NCBI GenBank assembly: GCA_026874595.1 | Contig: CM049308.1 | Location: 43,283,327-43,347,326, forward strand | Length of the DNA stretch: 64,000 nt | Direction of reading: 5' to 3' | From: Sipunculus nudus | Taxonomy: Eukaryota; Annelida; Sipuncula; Golfingiida; Sipunculidae | Part shown: positions 25,601 to 38,190 of the stretch, in pieces | Layout: every line of letters begins with the position of its first letter | Numbering within the stretch: position 1 is the stretch's first letter | Notes under the pieces: model-generated | Told to the model about the DNA's origin: nothing | Database searches by the model: none | The model's input: the letters and a program-made list of their open reading frames with translations, nothing else | Made by a program: the position numbers and the translations under genes

Positions 25601-28600
25601 TTTTTGTTTTACTAATTAAAGTTCAGCTTGTCAGCTGAGCCATATGCCCCATGGTTTGCCAGGTTTGATTGTGTTTAACTGCTTGCTTGTATCATCATTG
25701 TCTTTTTCTCTTGTTTTTAGATATAAAAAGCTTTACCCCAGATTCCTTCAAACCAAGACAGCCAGAGAAAGGCCCTAGTGTAATCCCTGTGAACAAGAAC
25801 TTTGAGATTGCATGTATACCACCCGAGGGACTGCCCACTCCACTGGCCAGGTAAGTTGTTTTCCCATTGTCAGTTATTTCATTGGGGTGTATGACTGAAA
25901 TAAGATTTCAGCTATATGATATTTGTTGTACATCACATTATTTTAATATTTGCCCATTAAATATCAAAATGAATTAAATATAAATCTAGATTCCTGGGGA
26001 TATGTACAACAATACAGCAGCAGTTGCTGGGTAATGAATAGAGGTTCCAAGGTCCCAGAGCTCCTGTCATAAAATTGTCTGCCATGTTGACTATACTGAA
26101 TCCATATTAACGAGCTCACCTGACATTTAAAATGGCTGGTTGTTCTAAAAGAGTATGACATCCTCCATAAATCACAGACACAACATTGATATCAGAAGAA
26201 ATGCAGAATAAATTCAGAAATAGAAATTGCTATTATATAGGTATTTTGTTTGTCTTATGAAAACTACTTTCATATATCACATACAGACCATTGTAGCTCA
26301 GGTGCCTGTCAGATTTATTCTTATCACTGTTATTGTTCGAATTTAACAATTTTGTTTTTGATAGGTCAGGAGAAGCCAGTAAATATAAAGATATGTGTCA
26401 TGGGAGAGTTTCTGTGTTATGGTAATTAGAGGCACATAGTACCAGTAGGTTAAAAGATACTACAATTTCAGTTCTGCTGTGAACTGGGGACCAATGATTT
26501 AGGCAAGATAGTAAACAATATCAAATATAACTGTTGGACAGATTTTATAGAAATTTTGCATATGCAGAGTTATTGGTCAGATAACAAAATCTATTAATTT
26601 TGTCTTCTAACATTTACTTTAGCTGACATTGACCTCGTTTTCACCAAATATTTGGTCAAAGTATCTGATCCTTAGGAATTTCCCCCATGGGTTTTCTCCA
26701 TATTTGGTACACCATTGGTCTTGCAGAAATAATTTTTGCTCAAGATTTGTGTAGCCATGTTAAATAATTTTTACTTTTTTACTGTCCCCCCCCCACAAAA
26801 AAAAGGAAGCAGAGAACAAATATATGTAGGCATTATAATTGAAATATTACTAAAAATGTGTGATTTTTTTCCATAGTCCGCATAAGAGGACTGGGTCTTT
26901 TCATATTAGTGATATGATCTTTATTTAGTGATCTGTTTTCACAGTGATGTGACAGTCTTGATGTGACAGTCTTGATGTGACAGTCTTGCCAGTTCATTTT
27001 ATCCAGTAACATGAGCAAGAACTGTCTGTGTTTTGGGATAATTAGGAGTCATTATCCTGGGTATGTGTAAACCAAAAGAGGATAACACTGACACAAGGGA
27101 GTGCCATCAGGCTAAAAAGGACCAGTGATATTTAGAAAGTACAAAGAAAAAAAAACGGATTTCTTCAGAGCATGGAGATTTGCCCCTGTGTCTGTCCAAA
27201 TAGGATTCATTAACTAAGAGATTTGAGCCAGGAGTTCTAGCGTGGTTGCATGCCAGTCAGTTCTCATCACACTGATACTTCCCACCCCCCCCCCACGCAC
27301 AGACCACAATGGACAGGCCTGCCATTTGATGGGTTCTATATTATATTGATCATTGTAACTGTAATCTCAACAGGTTAAACACAAACCTCAGGTTAACGAA
27401 TATCCAGGTAACCATCTTTGTTGACTGAGAAAATTTACCATTTGAAACAAGATATATAAAACCATGTAATCCAGGTTACAGTAGTGTGAGTGTTGATAAA
27501 GGAAATGTGATAGGTAACAAAATAATTAGGTTTGGATAATGTTGATAAAGAAAATGTCCAAGGTAAGAAAATAATTATTAGGTAATGATAGTATTGATCA
27601 AGCAAATGACTAAGGTAACATAATAATCAAGTAATAATAGTGTTGATGAAGAAAATGTCCAAGGAAACAAAATAATCAGGTAATTAAAGTATTAACAAAG
27701 GAAATACCCAAGGTAACAAAATAATCAGGTAATTAATTAGAGTATTGACAAAGGAAATGTCCAAGGTAACAAAATAATCAGGTAATTATAGTGTCAAAGG
27801 AATAATCTAAGGTGACAGATTATTCAGGTGACAACTGGTGGTAACTGAGACATATCTTTGGTTGTAAAATAATCATGTTGGTGTTCCTAGCTTCTTGCGG
27901 TATTTGTGTTTTTGTGGGCTGGATTACTTATTCTTGGTGAGCTCTGCCAGCTTTGTTTGACCTGCTGGAGTCACAGGCTGTGACCAGACTCTGCTATATG
28001 AGTGTTCACACCGGGCAACTTGATTAGATTCTCGTTTACAAATGAAATGGCAGTGAACAGTGGTTCTTCCGTCAGCCAGTCCATCAGTGAGTCAGCACTC
28101 CCTTGGATTGTCACCAGTGTCACGGGGATATTTTGGTCATGCACTAACTTGCTGGTCTAATTTTCAAACCAGGCAGCTCCATGCTGGCCAGGAAGTCTTT
28201 GTAAAAAGTCTTTGCAGTATGGATTTTATATTTCTTTGTAATGAACAGACTGACAGACAGACAGAAGTTGTGTGGTGTTATTAATGTCAGCATTATTCTG
28301 TGACTGTTTGTCCCTTGCTGTATGATTTAGGTGTGCCATCGTTGATATATATGCTTTATGACATCTGTATATGAATGTTGTATGCTCGCTGACAAGCGCT
28401 TGGGGACAGCTGTTGGGTGGTTGTAGCGGTGATTTTTATCTTGGGGCAGCTAGGACAAATATCTCAATGTTTTCTGCAGAATGTTCTTTTAGATCTCGGT
28501 TAGATTTGTGGCCTTTTGCTTCAGTCCATCAAAAACTGGTTCTGCTTTCATGCTGAAGGACTGAAGCAATAACAGACTGTTCCTCCTGGGACTGCGCGGT

Positions 28601-31600
28601 GCTGGCGTTTGATCATGTGTTTGGAAAGAGAAGGTCCTGAGATGATAGACAGGGTCTCTGTGGACTGGACAAGAATCGTGTAATGCTTTAAAGTCAGGAG
28701 ACATGAGGGGAAGATGTCATCTCAAGCTGACTGTCACCGTTGTACACATGGACACTCCCTATTGATTGCTGTTTTGATGTAGCCACACTTTTTTAAATCA
28801 TTATTTCTTTGGCTAGGTCTTGCGGTACACTTCATAGAAGATGGATTTCTTATCAGCTTCTAGAAAGACTTTGAATTACCCGGTCCTGACTGTCCACAAA
28901 TATCTTCTTACCTTCATGTCAAACTGATTCTGTTAATATTTATTTAACCTTTGCTAACACACATAACTTGTTTATCACACCAATAGTGTGGATTTAATTA
29001 ACATTATATTCTATGTAATATGAATAAATTCTTTCTCAAACTCATATTAAAGATATAATAAGTTTCTTTTGTTTAATACCCTCACTTCATTTTTCATGTT
29101 CAGGGTAAGGTCATGTACTTCATTGCCATTACCTGGTTTCACTTGTCACTTTGGATGTAATGAGCTTTACTTATTATAGAAATTACTTCCTTATCACAGC
29201 TTACTGTGGATGTAATAAGCTTTACCATTTATAATAATTATTCCTTTATTAAGCCTTACTGTGCATGTAATGAGCTTTACTAAATATAATAATTTTGTTC
29301 TTATCACCCCTTACTGTGGATGTAATGAGCTTTACTTATTATAATGATTATTTCTTTATCACGCCTTACTCTGGATGTAATGAGCTTTACTAATTATAAT
29401 AATTATTTTATTATCACACATTGTGATATTATATATTACATTCACAGAAGGGATGCAGTGAGCTTGGTTCTCAAAGAATATATCGCTTCAACTGTCAAAG
29501 ATTCTTATGTTCAGGGCGTCTATCTTGGTACAGATGTTTAAGAACATAATGAGCCCACTTCCACTGTATTTGTTGTGTGAGATGATTCCTACTGACTACC
29601 AAATATTAACAACTGGCAGACAGTACTTCGAGTCTTAAAGGTGAACTCCAGTGTCTGAAAATCACCTTAACAAATTCAGTCTCCTCAGTCAGAACTTTAT
29701 TAAGTTTGGATGAATGACTGGTAATGGTTTCCAGTTAACGAACATACTAATTACAAAAATTATAGTTATAATTCATAAAATTCACAGTACATTTCTACAC
29801 TGAAGAAAACTTTAACCCTTTTACATGTTTGGTACTCAGAGATATTTATGGGATTTACCATTTTAATTTGTTTTTTATTACCATGATGATTCACCTAATC
29901 TCTTCTGCCTGCTGTATGTATCATTAATACCAAGTAGAATGTTCAATTACCTTACGTCGCCTGTTTGGTGTAAGATAATTCAAGTCTTTATTTATAGAAG
30001 ATGTGTGAATCTGATAATATTCAATAATTCTAAAATTAGCAAGTGTGAAATGGATGAATCAGTGACAAATGTTGCTCAGACTATAATTTCAGCAACAAAA
30101 AGTACAGGGACATGTTATTTTGTGATTAAAACCATTGAAAGTAAAGTCATGTTTTTTGGAGAAGCTTTCAGAATAAGTCTTGGTCAGTGTTTGTTGTCTA
30201 TTAGAAACATCAAATTGCCATTGGTTTGATTTTAATTCAGCTGACAAAAAAATGAATACATTATATTAACCTACATTCTTTTTGTGTATTTATCTAATTT
30301 GGCTGTATATGTGTGATGAGTATATGGTGATGAGGCTGTATATTTTATGTTGTGGTAAGATTATTTATGAAGCAGTGGTGACATTCTGGGATTCTTACTA
30401 AAACAGGCATCATCAGTATTCAGGACATTTCTGTGTATAAACTGGTGAAATGTGAGACGCTGCTGAACATTAAGCACACTGAGCACAGAGATGGCTGGAA
30501 GACTGTAGTGGTTGAGTCAATAGTTTTTTAGAGTGTTGCTTTTAGTGGTGGTTCCACAATGTCTCCTGGTGAACTACAGGCTTGTTTTATATGTTCATCA
30601 GCAGATCCATCAGCAGTGATCAACCTCCAGCTGAGCAGTTTTGGCATTGATCCTGAATTAACCTCAGGTCTAGACGTAGATGACAAACCTCAAGTACCAC
30701 GGACACAATCCTCACTTGCACAGTTACTCTAGTCTAATGCTATGCCTTGGGTTCTTGCCTAGGTTGGAATGCCATCGTTGGGCAGGAATTCTTTTAGGTC
30801 TCAATATATCTTGAAGTGGGCATGGCCCCATAGCTGGAGTAGCTGATTTTTAGCTCAGCTGACTATAAGTCAACTTAGCTAAAGGGATGGCCTCGGTATG
30901 TTGACTGTCCATCCGTTAAACTAGCACCTTTGGAACCGATTAGACCTAGATGAATCAGAAGATCAGCATACATATTTAAGACTTCCTGTCCACTGGTGCT
31001 TTTTTTTTTTTGCATATTTGGCATTGATATTTGATTAAATATTTCCTATGTACATGTCAGAAATTAGGTCAATATGGCATAAATTTAAGAAGCTTACGGA
31101 ACAGAGCATAATGTACATTGTCAAAACTTCTGGAAAGATATTTACCCACTTTACATGGTAAATGTTGAAGTTAGAGATTCTTTTTTACAAATATAATTAT
31201 ATCTAATTTTAGATTCAATTGTACACCAAAAATTAGACAAGAATGTTGTAAATATATATGTGTTTAATAGCATAAAAGTAATATAGGTACCTCAGACTTT
31301 GCTGGACTTTGATCTTGGCACATTATTTTCCTGTAATCACCATTAATTTAATTTTCACAGCATGTACTCTTCTTAATCTGAAACTTGAAAGCATTTGATA
31401 AAAACTGTAGCTTTTATTCAAGTTTTAGAAGACCTAGTCATACATAAATGTATTGTATAGATCAGTTGCAGTCAGTGTTGTAGGCAGCTCTCTGGACCCC
31501 CCTCCCCCCCCCCCCCCCCCCCTTCCCCCCTTGTTGAGATTCAGGACTTCAGAGTCGGTTAATATATGTGTTGTATAAATACTTTGACCATGTCATATCG

Positions 31601-34600
31601 AGCTGGTTGAACAGTATGTTCAAAAGGCTTTGGAGCATTTTTCTGTGTATACAGAATAAAATTGTACATATGTTGCATGTACAGTCATTGTAGCACAAGC
31701 GAACATTATGTACATGTATTTGGAACTAAGGGAAGGGGAAACTGTGTATGCAGGACAGACTTATTAATATGGCTGAGTGCCATTATTCATTGGTCCCTTA
31801 TTCATGTTACCTATATGTACATTTACTGACATGTCAGCACACTGGTTAGTATGCAGGGAATGATAGCATGTTGCAGGTTTCATCTCTTTATAGCTTATAG
31901 TATACTGATTATAAAATATTAAAATCTCACACTCGGGGGACGATTAACTCCTCCCTTCATCAGGCAATGCTGCCTCGTGACAGCCACTCCAGTTCAAGTT
32001 CTACACCACTGCAGTTTTAATTGAGTGCCATGACAGTTTCAGGTCTATATCATATTATTTCCAAGTACATTGACTGGAAGGGGACTGAATTTAAATATGA
32101 TTTTTAGCTCAGCTGACTTTCAGTTATGCTGGGCTTTAGCGATGGGTTTTTGTCCGTCGTCCTTCTGTCTGTCCGTCCGGCCGGCCGGCTGGCCGTCCAT
32201 TAGCAGGGCACAAATCGTAACCGTAGGGGCTAGGGCCATGAACCCTATGCAGTCTAAGAGGTTCTAAAAAGATCTCCTTGCAAACCTGAAATTAGGTCAC
32301 TGCGACCTATATTCTCAAAGTTATGGGGTGTGTTTGCACCCCCCAGAAATAATTCTTTTAGCCAAAATTTTCATCCCAAACCTTCCATCTTTCACATACA
32401 GCTCACCTACCAACAGGGGAAGAACCATAATTATTTTGAGGTCAAAGGTCAAGGTCACAGAACCAACTTCTTTGAAAAGCCTGTGGATGCATTTTAAGCC
32501 AAACCTTTCATCCCAATTCTTTGATCTTTCACATATAGCTCACCTACTAAGTGGGAGAAGAATCCTATAGATGTTGAGGTCACAAGGTCATAGATCAGGG
32601 TCACAGGATCCACTTATTTGAAAAGGTTGTGGACACATTTCAAGTTAGACCTTTCATTCCAAACCTTTCAGCACTGATATCGCTTCTCTGCCAACAGGGG
32701 AAAAGACCTGTTGATTTTGATATTTCAAGTTCACAGCACCCTCCTCTTGCGTAGAGTAATTTTCAGGCAAACTTTTCAATCTATACTTTTCATCTGTCAT
32801 ATATGGCTTACCTACCAATAGGGGAAGAAGCCTATTGATGTTGAGTTCAAAAGGTCAAAGGTCAAGGTCACAATATTGTTCTAAATGCTTGTGAACATAT
32901 TTCAAGTGAAATTGTTCAACCCAAACCTTTAGTCTTTCACATATGCCACATCTATGCATCACTCAGTGTGATTCAAACTTCATATTTATGGGTCTTTTTG
33001 CATGAAGAAATAACTAATTGATTTTAAGGTCAGCTGGTCAGGAGGTTAAAGGTTGCAGGTCTAAGTTATTCATTCATTGGTTGCCAAGATATTACACCCG
33101 GCCAGATGTAAGTGGTTAGTAGTTACCCATCATTTAGAAAGAATCCAGTTGATATGTGGGCAAAAGGCCAAGGTCATAGGTCAGGTCAACTTATTTTGTA
33201 GACCATCTTTATTTTTCTTGTATATATAAGCTTGCACTCTAGCTGGTACATCTCACCCTGTGGCTGTAATTGTGAGTGACACTGTTGACATATGACTCCT
33301 TTTTGTATCAGGCTATTAAGTGATAAGGCTGAGTGATAAGTACCTCGTTACTGCATAACAAAACACTGTTGTTGGAATACTTCAGCCAGGCATTAACACT
33401 ATGAGAATATAGAATTAAGGTTTAGCTACTGATTTATAAGATGATGGGAACATTTTGCAGTTTATTTTATGGAATCATAGCAATAAACTTAGTTTCCTAG
33501 AAATCTGAATATTTTAATATAAATCACCACATATAAAAGCAAGTGTTTGTTCTCATAATATGTGGATGTGTACTTGATTTAGGATGGCTTTATTTTATTA
33601 CAAGACTCTTAGTCATGCTTTCTGCATTTCTTTTCTTTCAGGTTTTCTAGTTTACCAACCCTGCTGACCCCATTGAAAAGCAAATTGATAATAAAAAATA
33701 TTGGACCTACACTTTTACATTTGCATATCTATAAATCTGATATGAGCGCCTGAACATGCCTTTTGAATTGTTTTGGACATTCATTACTGTAACATCATTT
33801 GGAGAATTTGCCCCAAGTTTGGTCTCTTATTGGAGGATGTGTGATATCAAATGTCGGACTTGTCAGAAATCCATTATGTCTGCCAGTTAGCCAACTTAGA
33901 AATCCTTTTTTCAGTGCAGTTTCAGTAATTTTCCTTCAATGTTTGGTCCGATTTAGAGAATGGTTGTTGTGTGATTTCAGACCTGTCAGAAGTCCAAAAT
34001 GGCCACCAGGCAACCATCTTAAAATTCCTTTTGATCATATTATCTAAAGAACTGTTAAAGTGAAGGCAGTCGGACGTATATTAATGTAATCTTGCAAAGG
34101 ATTGGGTCAAATATTTCTAAATAAATATTATCAACATATATGAAAGTGCAGTACAGTTGGCTTGTATTGAAAAAAAATTCATACAGAAGCACCTGTTTCT
34201 CAATAATTCTTTCATGGATTTCCTTGATTTTTTGCTATATATTTTGATCTTATATTTGCCCTATGTGGTGTTCCTTTTGAGACTGACAGGTATCAAGTAA
34301 GCTATGGGAATAGTTCTGGATACCTTAACAATCATACATTTTCCTCAGATCATCAATTCACTGTGTTTTAACCAGACATAGGTGATATATATTTCTGTTG
34401 TCGTAGAAAATTACAACGAATTGGCAAATTGGTTCTTCAAAATTTGACTGGAAGTTGAGAATCTCAGCCCATGATGTCGCAGGTCATGCTTGGCAGCTGA
34501 GCGTCATGACCCATGGGTCACTTGTTATTTCTTCCATTTTGGACCAGACTTTTTTTCTGCTGATTTTGCCATGTAATTTCTATAATATAAGCCACAATCA

Positions 34601-37600
34601 AGGAACTTATGTTAACTAACATCTGTTAACTGTTGTGTGTGTGCTGGCTCAGAGAGCATTCACTGGTATAATTTACCACTATGCTTTAAACACCCTTGGT
34701 ACAATTAGGCGAACCAGAGGGCACAGTATAATTTACACTTCTCCAAAATGTACTCAGACAATAGACTGGAGTATCGCAGGCATTAAGAGTTCATCATGAC
34801 CCATTAATAACTTGGTCAGGCTTACTGAAGGAACTTTCTTGTAAAAGGATTTATTTAGAATTTAGCTGTGTATATACCTGAACATGTTGAACAATTCCAC
34901 TGAGGCTTATAATGAAATTGAATTTCGAAAGATTTTTTAATGATTCAAGACTTTTGAATTTGGTATATATATAAAGCCCAGGGTTGTTGTCAAATCTATA
35001 GAGCTGGTTATTATATATATGCATATTGGAGCATATATTTATGGCATGCATCAGACTTGAGTGGTATACAGGTCTGTGTGGTAATGTGACAAATAAGGCT
35101 GACAATTCTGATTTGTTGATCCAACTAGAATTCAGTAAGGTGCCTGGCTCAGTGACATGGAGGTCCAGCTCTTACATTCATCACTTAATGGGATTTGTTT
35201 CTGTACAGCTGGCCTGAATATTTGAATCTGTGAGTGCAACATAATATTGTGGATCCTAAATGGAAGGAGGGTTTGTCTTATTTGCCATTGTAATGAGATT
35301 ATGTGTCAGAATTACTTGACTGTTTGGCTATCAAGTCCATACTGCCTCAAGTGCTTGTGATGTATTGTGAGCTAACCTGACTGAGTCAGGTCTGGGTTTT
35401 GTGTAAATGTTCCCAAGTTTACCAGCAGTTTACAGTCACCCGCATAATTAAAAGGATAAATTAGGGACACCTTGCACCAGGCCTTCGTCATTTTTTGTCC
35501 TTCTGCATTCTTGGTCTGTTAGTGGGTAATCAGGGTTGTCACATGTTGACTTAGATTCTGTATTAATTTTAAGAAAATTGAATATTTCCTCATGAACAAA
35601 CATGACATTCCCTGGTCCTGTCTTTATAGCTGGCAAGTAATCATCTGAGCTCAGGTGGTCACTGTGCATCTGAGCTCAGGTGGTCACTGTGCATCTGAGC
35701 TGTAATCAGGCAATCTCTTGTAAAGAAGGTATATGGAAGTTCACACTTTTACCTCATTCTTTCAGATAAACAGTTTTACCTGTGTAGTAATAACTTACAA
35801 AACAAAACCAGTTCAGGGTAGCAACCCTTCATCCTCAGACTAGAATGCCTGATTAAAATCCTGAGCAGGTACACTGATATGTGAACAGACATATAATCCT
35901 TATCAGACACTGTGCCTGATATCTGATATGATCCTGAGTAGCTACTCTGCAGACTGATACTGATGTGTTATCCTGAGTAGCTACCCTGCAGACTGATACT
36001 GATGTGTAATCCTCAGTAGCTACCCTGTAGACTGATATCTGATGTATGATCCTGAGTACCGTAAAATCTCCACTTAAAACCGCACTTCCGATTAAAACCG
36101 CACCCAGACTTCGCCGAAATTCCTGGTGAGACACCGCGAGGGGCTCAAATACTAAGAACCCCCCTTTAAAACCGCACCAACTTTCGCTACAGAATGATTT
36201 GACAAAAGACACAATCAAGCTATCATCTAGAAATGAACACGCGTAGGTTGCGACTCGGCCATTCCTGTCCACTTTAAAAATTCCTTGGGCATTTTATTTA
36301 AACACATCATAACACTTTTTTGCAGGGTCACTCAAGCAAGAAGTTTGGGAAGACGTAAGGGCCGGTGAACATCTGCCTGTTTATACAGATTTTATATTCC
36401 GTGCTGTATTCTTGTTTGCTACTGATTTATCATTATATTTTGGAAAAAATATTCTGCTGATCCATTTCAAGTCACTGTATATTTTATTTCTAAAAGTAAT
36501 ATTTTGAAATCTTCATTTTTGATGAAAATTACATTTTCTGGAATTACTCGGAAGATTCAAATCATTTTCATACCGGTTACTTCGGTATTATCATTGTCAC
36601 ATCTTACGTTGACATCGCTTAATGTCACAATTTGCTGGTGCGTTTGAAAACATCGCTGGTCAACTTAACTAGATATCAAAGTAACTGAAGTTACCTTGTC
36701 GAGTTTCGCACGTATAGGAAACATGACGCTTGAAAACGAGTGATTTTAAGGCAAAATTAAAGTGGCTAGTCGGAGTAAACAAGTTTTTTTCCTGAAGAAA
36801 GTTTCCGTGTGGGGAGCCATTTTGTCAAGGCAGTGTTCGCGCAAGGCACACTGGGACGAAATAGGTGGCTGTTCTGTTTACCATCCACCGCGTACAGCCG
36901 TTCAAAATATTCTAAGCAGAATACCGGGGCGTTCCAACACATTGCGGCACTCAGACTTGATTTTAAAACGATCGTCTGCCATTGTGTGACTCCTTACAAT
37001 GTCAGCTTTTTATTCATTTTACGTTTTAAACAAATAATCATTGCTAAATAAAACCGCAAATGGGTTTAAAGTCGGCTTTTATTTCAATTTTGCTTGACCA
37101 TGCCTAACGAAGTGGGCCGCTGTGTGTTACAGCAGGGTTGTTGTAAAGTATTATTTGGTGACAATCACCAAGATTTTATAACAAGTTATATATCCATGAA
37201 AACTAATCAGCAATATTTAATTTATAAATAACAAATTATCGTAAATAATACATTTATACACGGCTCCAATGCATGCGAGACTGCTGCTAAGAACGGCCTT
37301 CGAAAGTTCCAATATTATCGCCCACTCGCCGGCCCAAAAACGATGTCTGACAGGAAGATATATAGGAAACCCTTCTAGTATAAACCGCACAGTGCTTTCA
37401 GGAAATCAACCCGTTTTCAAGATTTTGAATTTCTTGATTAAACCGCGGTTTTAAGTGGAGATTTTACGGTACCGTAGATACGCGTTTTGCTGCTGCACGT
37501 CGTCTAATGGCCGCACCTCATGTTCGCAAAATATCTGGAAGGCTCCTTCACTGATGTAAAAAATTCCCAAAACCTTACTTAATGGCCGCACCACATTCTC

Positions 37601-38157
37601 AACACGTTTCTGCCGGATGGTGTATGGGAACACAACGAAAAAACATTCTTTTCTTGAACGCTAGGCTGCAGCTAGGGACGCTGCGGGATGCTGATCTGCG
37701 GTCAGGCATAACAGTTTTGGGGAAACAGTTGCAGTTGTGTGTGTTGCTTGGCTTTGCTAATTAATTAATTTAATTTATTGGTTAAACAGCCTGATCTACC
37801 CAATTAGAATAGATGACAATTTGTTGGGTTTATGACGACTCATCCAAGACGAATCCTAGTAGGGCCACAAAATTAATTTGACACATCACTGAATGTCAGA
37901 GAATTTTGCGCCTTTATCTTGGCTAATTAAAGTTCAATGGGACATCAAACCATTGTATGGCACGACTTTAATTTAAATATTATTTAGACATTATACATCG
38001 TTGGTCTGTTAACACATTCACTGCCAAGCCCATGTTCACCCCCAGTGCCAGGGCCATACACAGGGACCCCAGCAGCCCCGAGAGCTACAGTGGTACCAAG
38101 ACTAGGTGCTAATTACCTGATAAGAAGGTGTGACGGATAACACAGGGTAATAAAACT

Positions 38158-38190
<33 letters not shown>

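Larger units (their letters stand above)
1282..25720 (+). other. PTK7: PTK7 intron 1 (24.4 kb)
   Basis: GT at 1282 and AG at 25719-25720, phase 1. It holds the arrays and elements listed separately. I see nothing definable in 1282-2773 (a GA-rich run near 1905-1930 apart), 5451-6599, 7021-10919, 11616-12660, 18279-19040, 20275-20711, 21166-22659 and 24246-25720. Stretch 15860-16528 includes a less AT-rich, non-repetitive block discussed in the findings. The ORF at 9442-9777 (111 residues, Cys/Phe-rich) has no domain and looks like chance. Confidence 0.9.

Noticed and set aside
26103..26520. GAGCTCACCTGACA and TAGCTCAGGTGCCTG blocks resembling Helitron-like ends
   Set aside because: Short matches only; no matching hairpin plus CTTG/CTAG terminus could be found.
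35853..36272. 139-residue minus-strand ORF
   Set aside because: It crosses the junction between the 40-bp minisatellite and the TA-flanked element, so it cannot be an old gene, and it has no recognisable domain.
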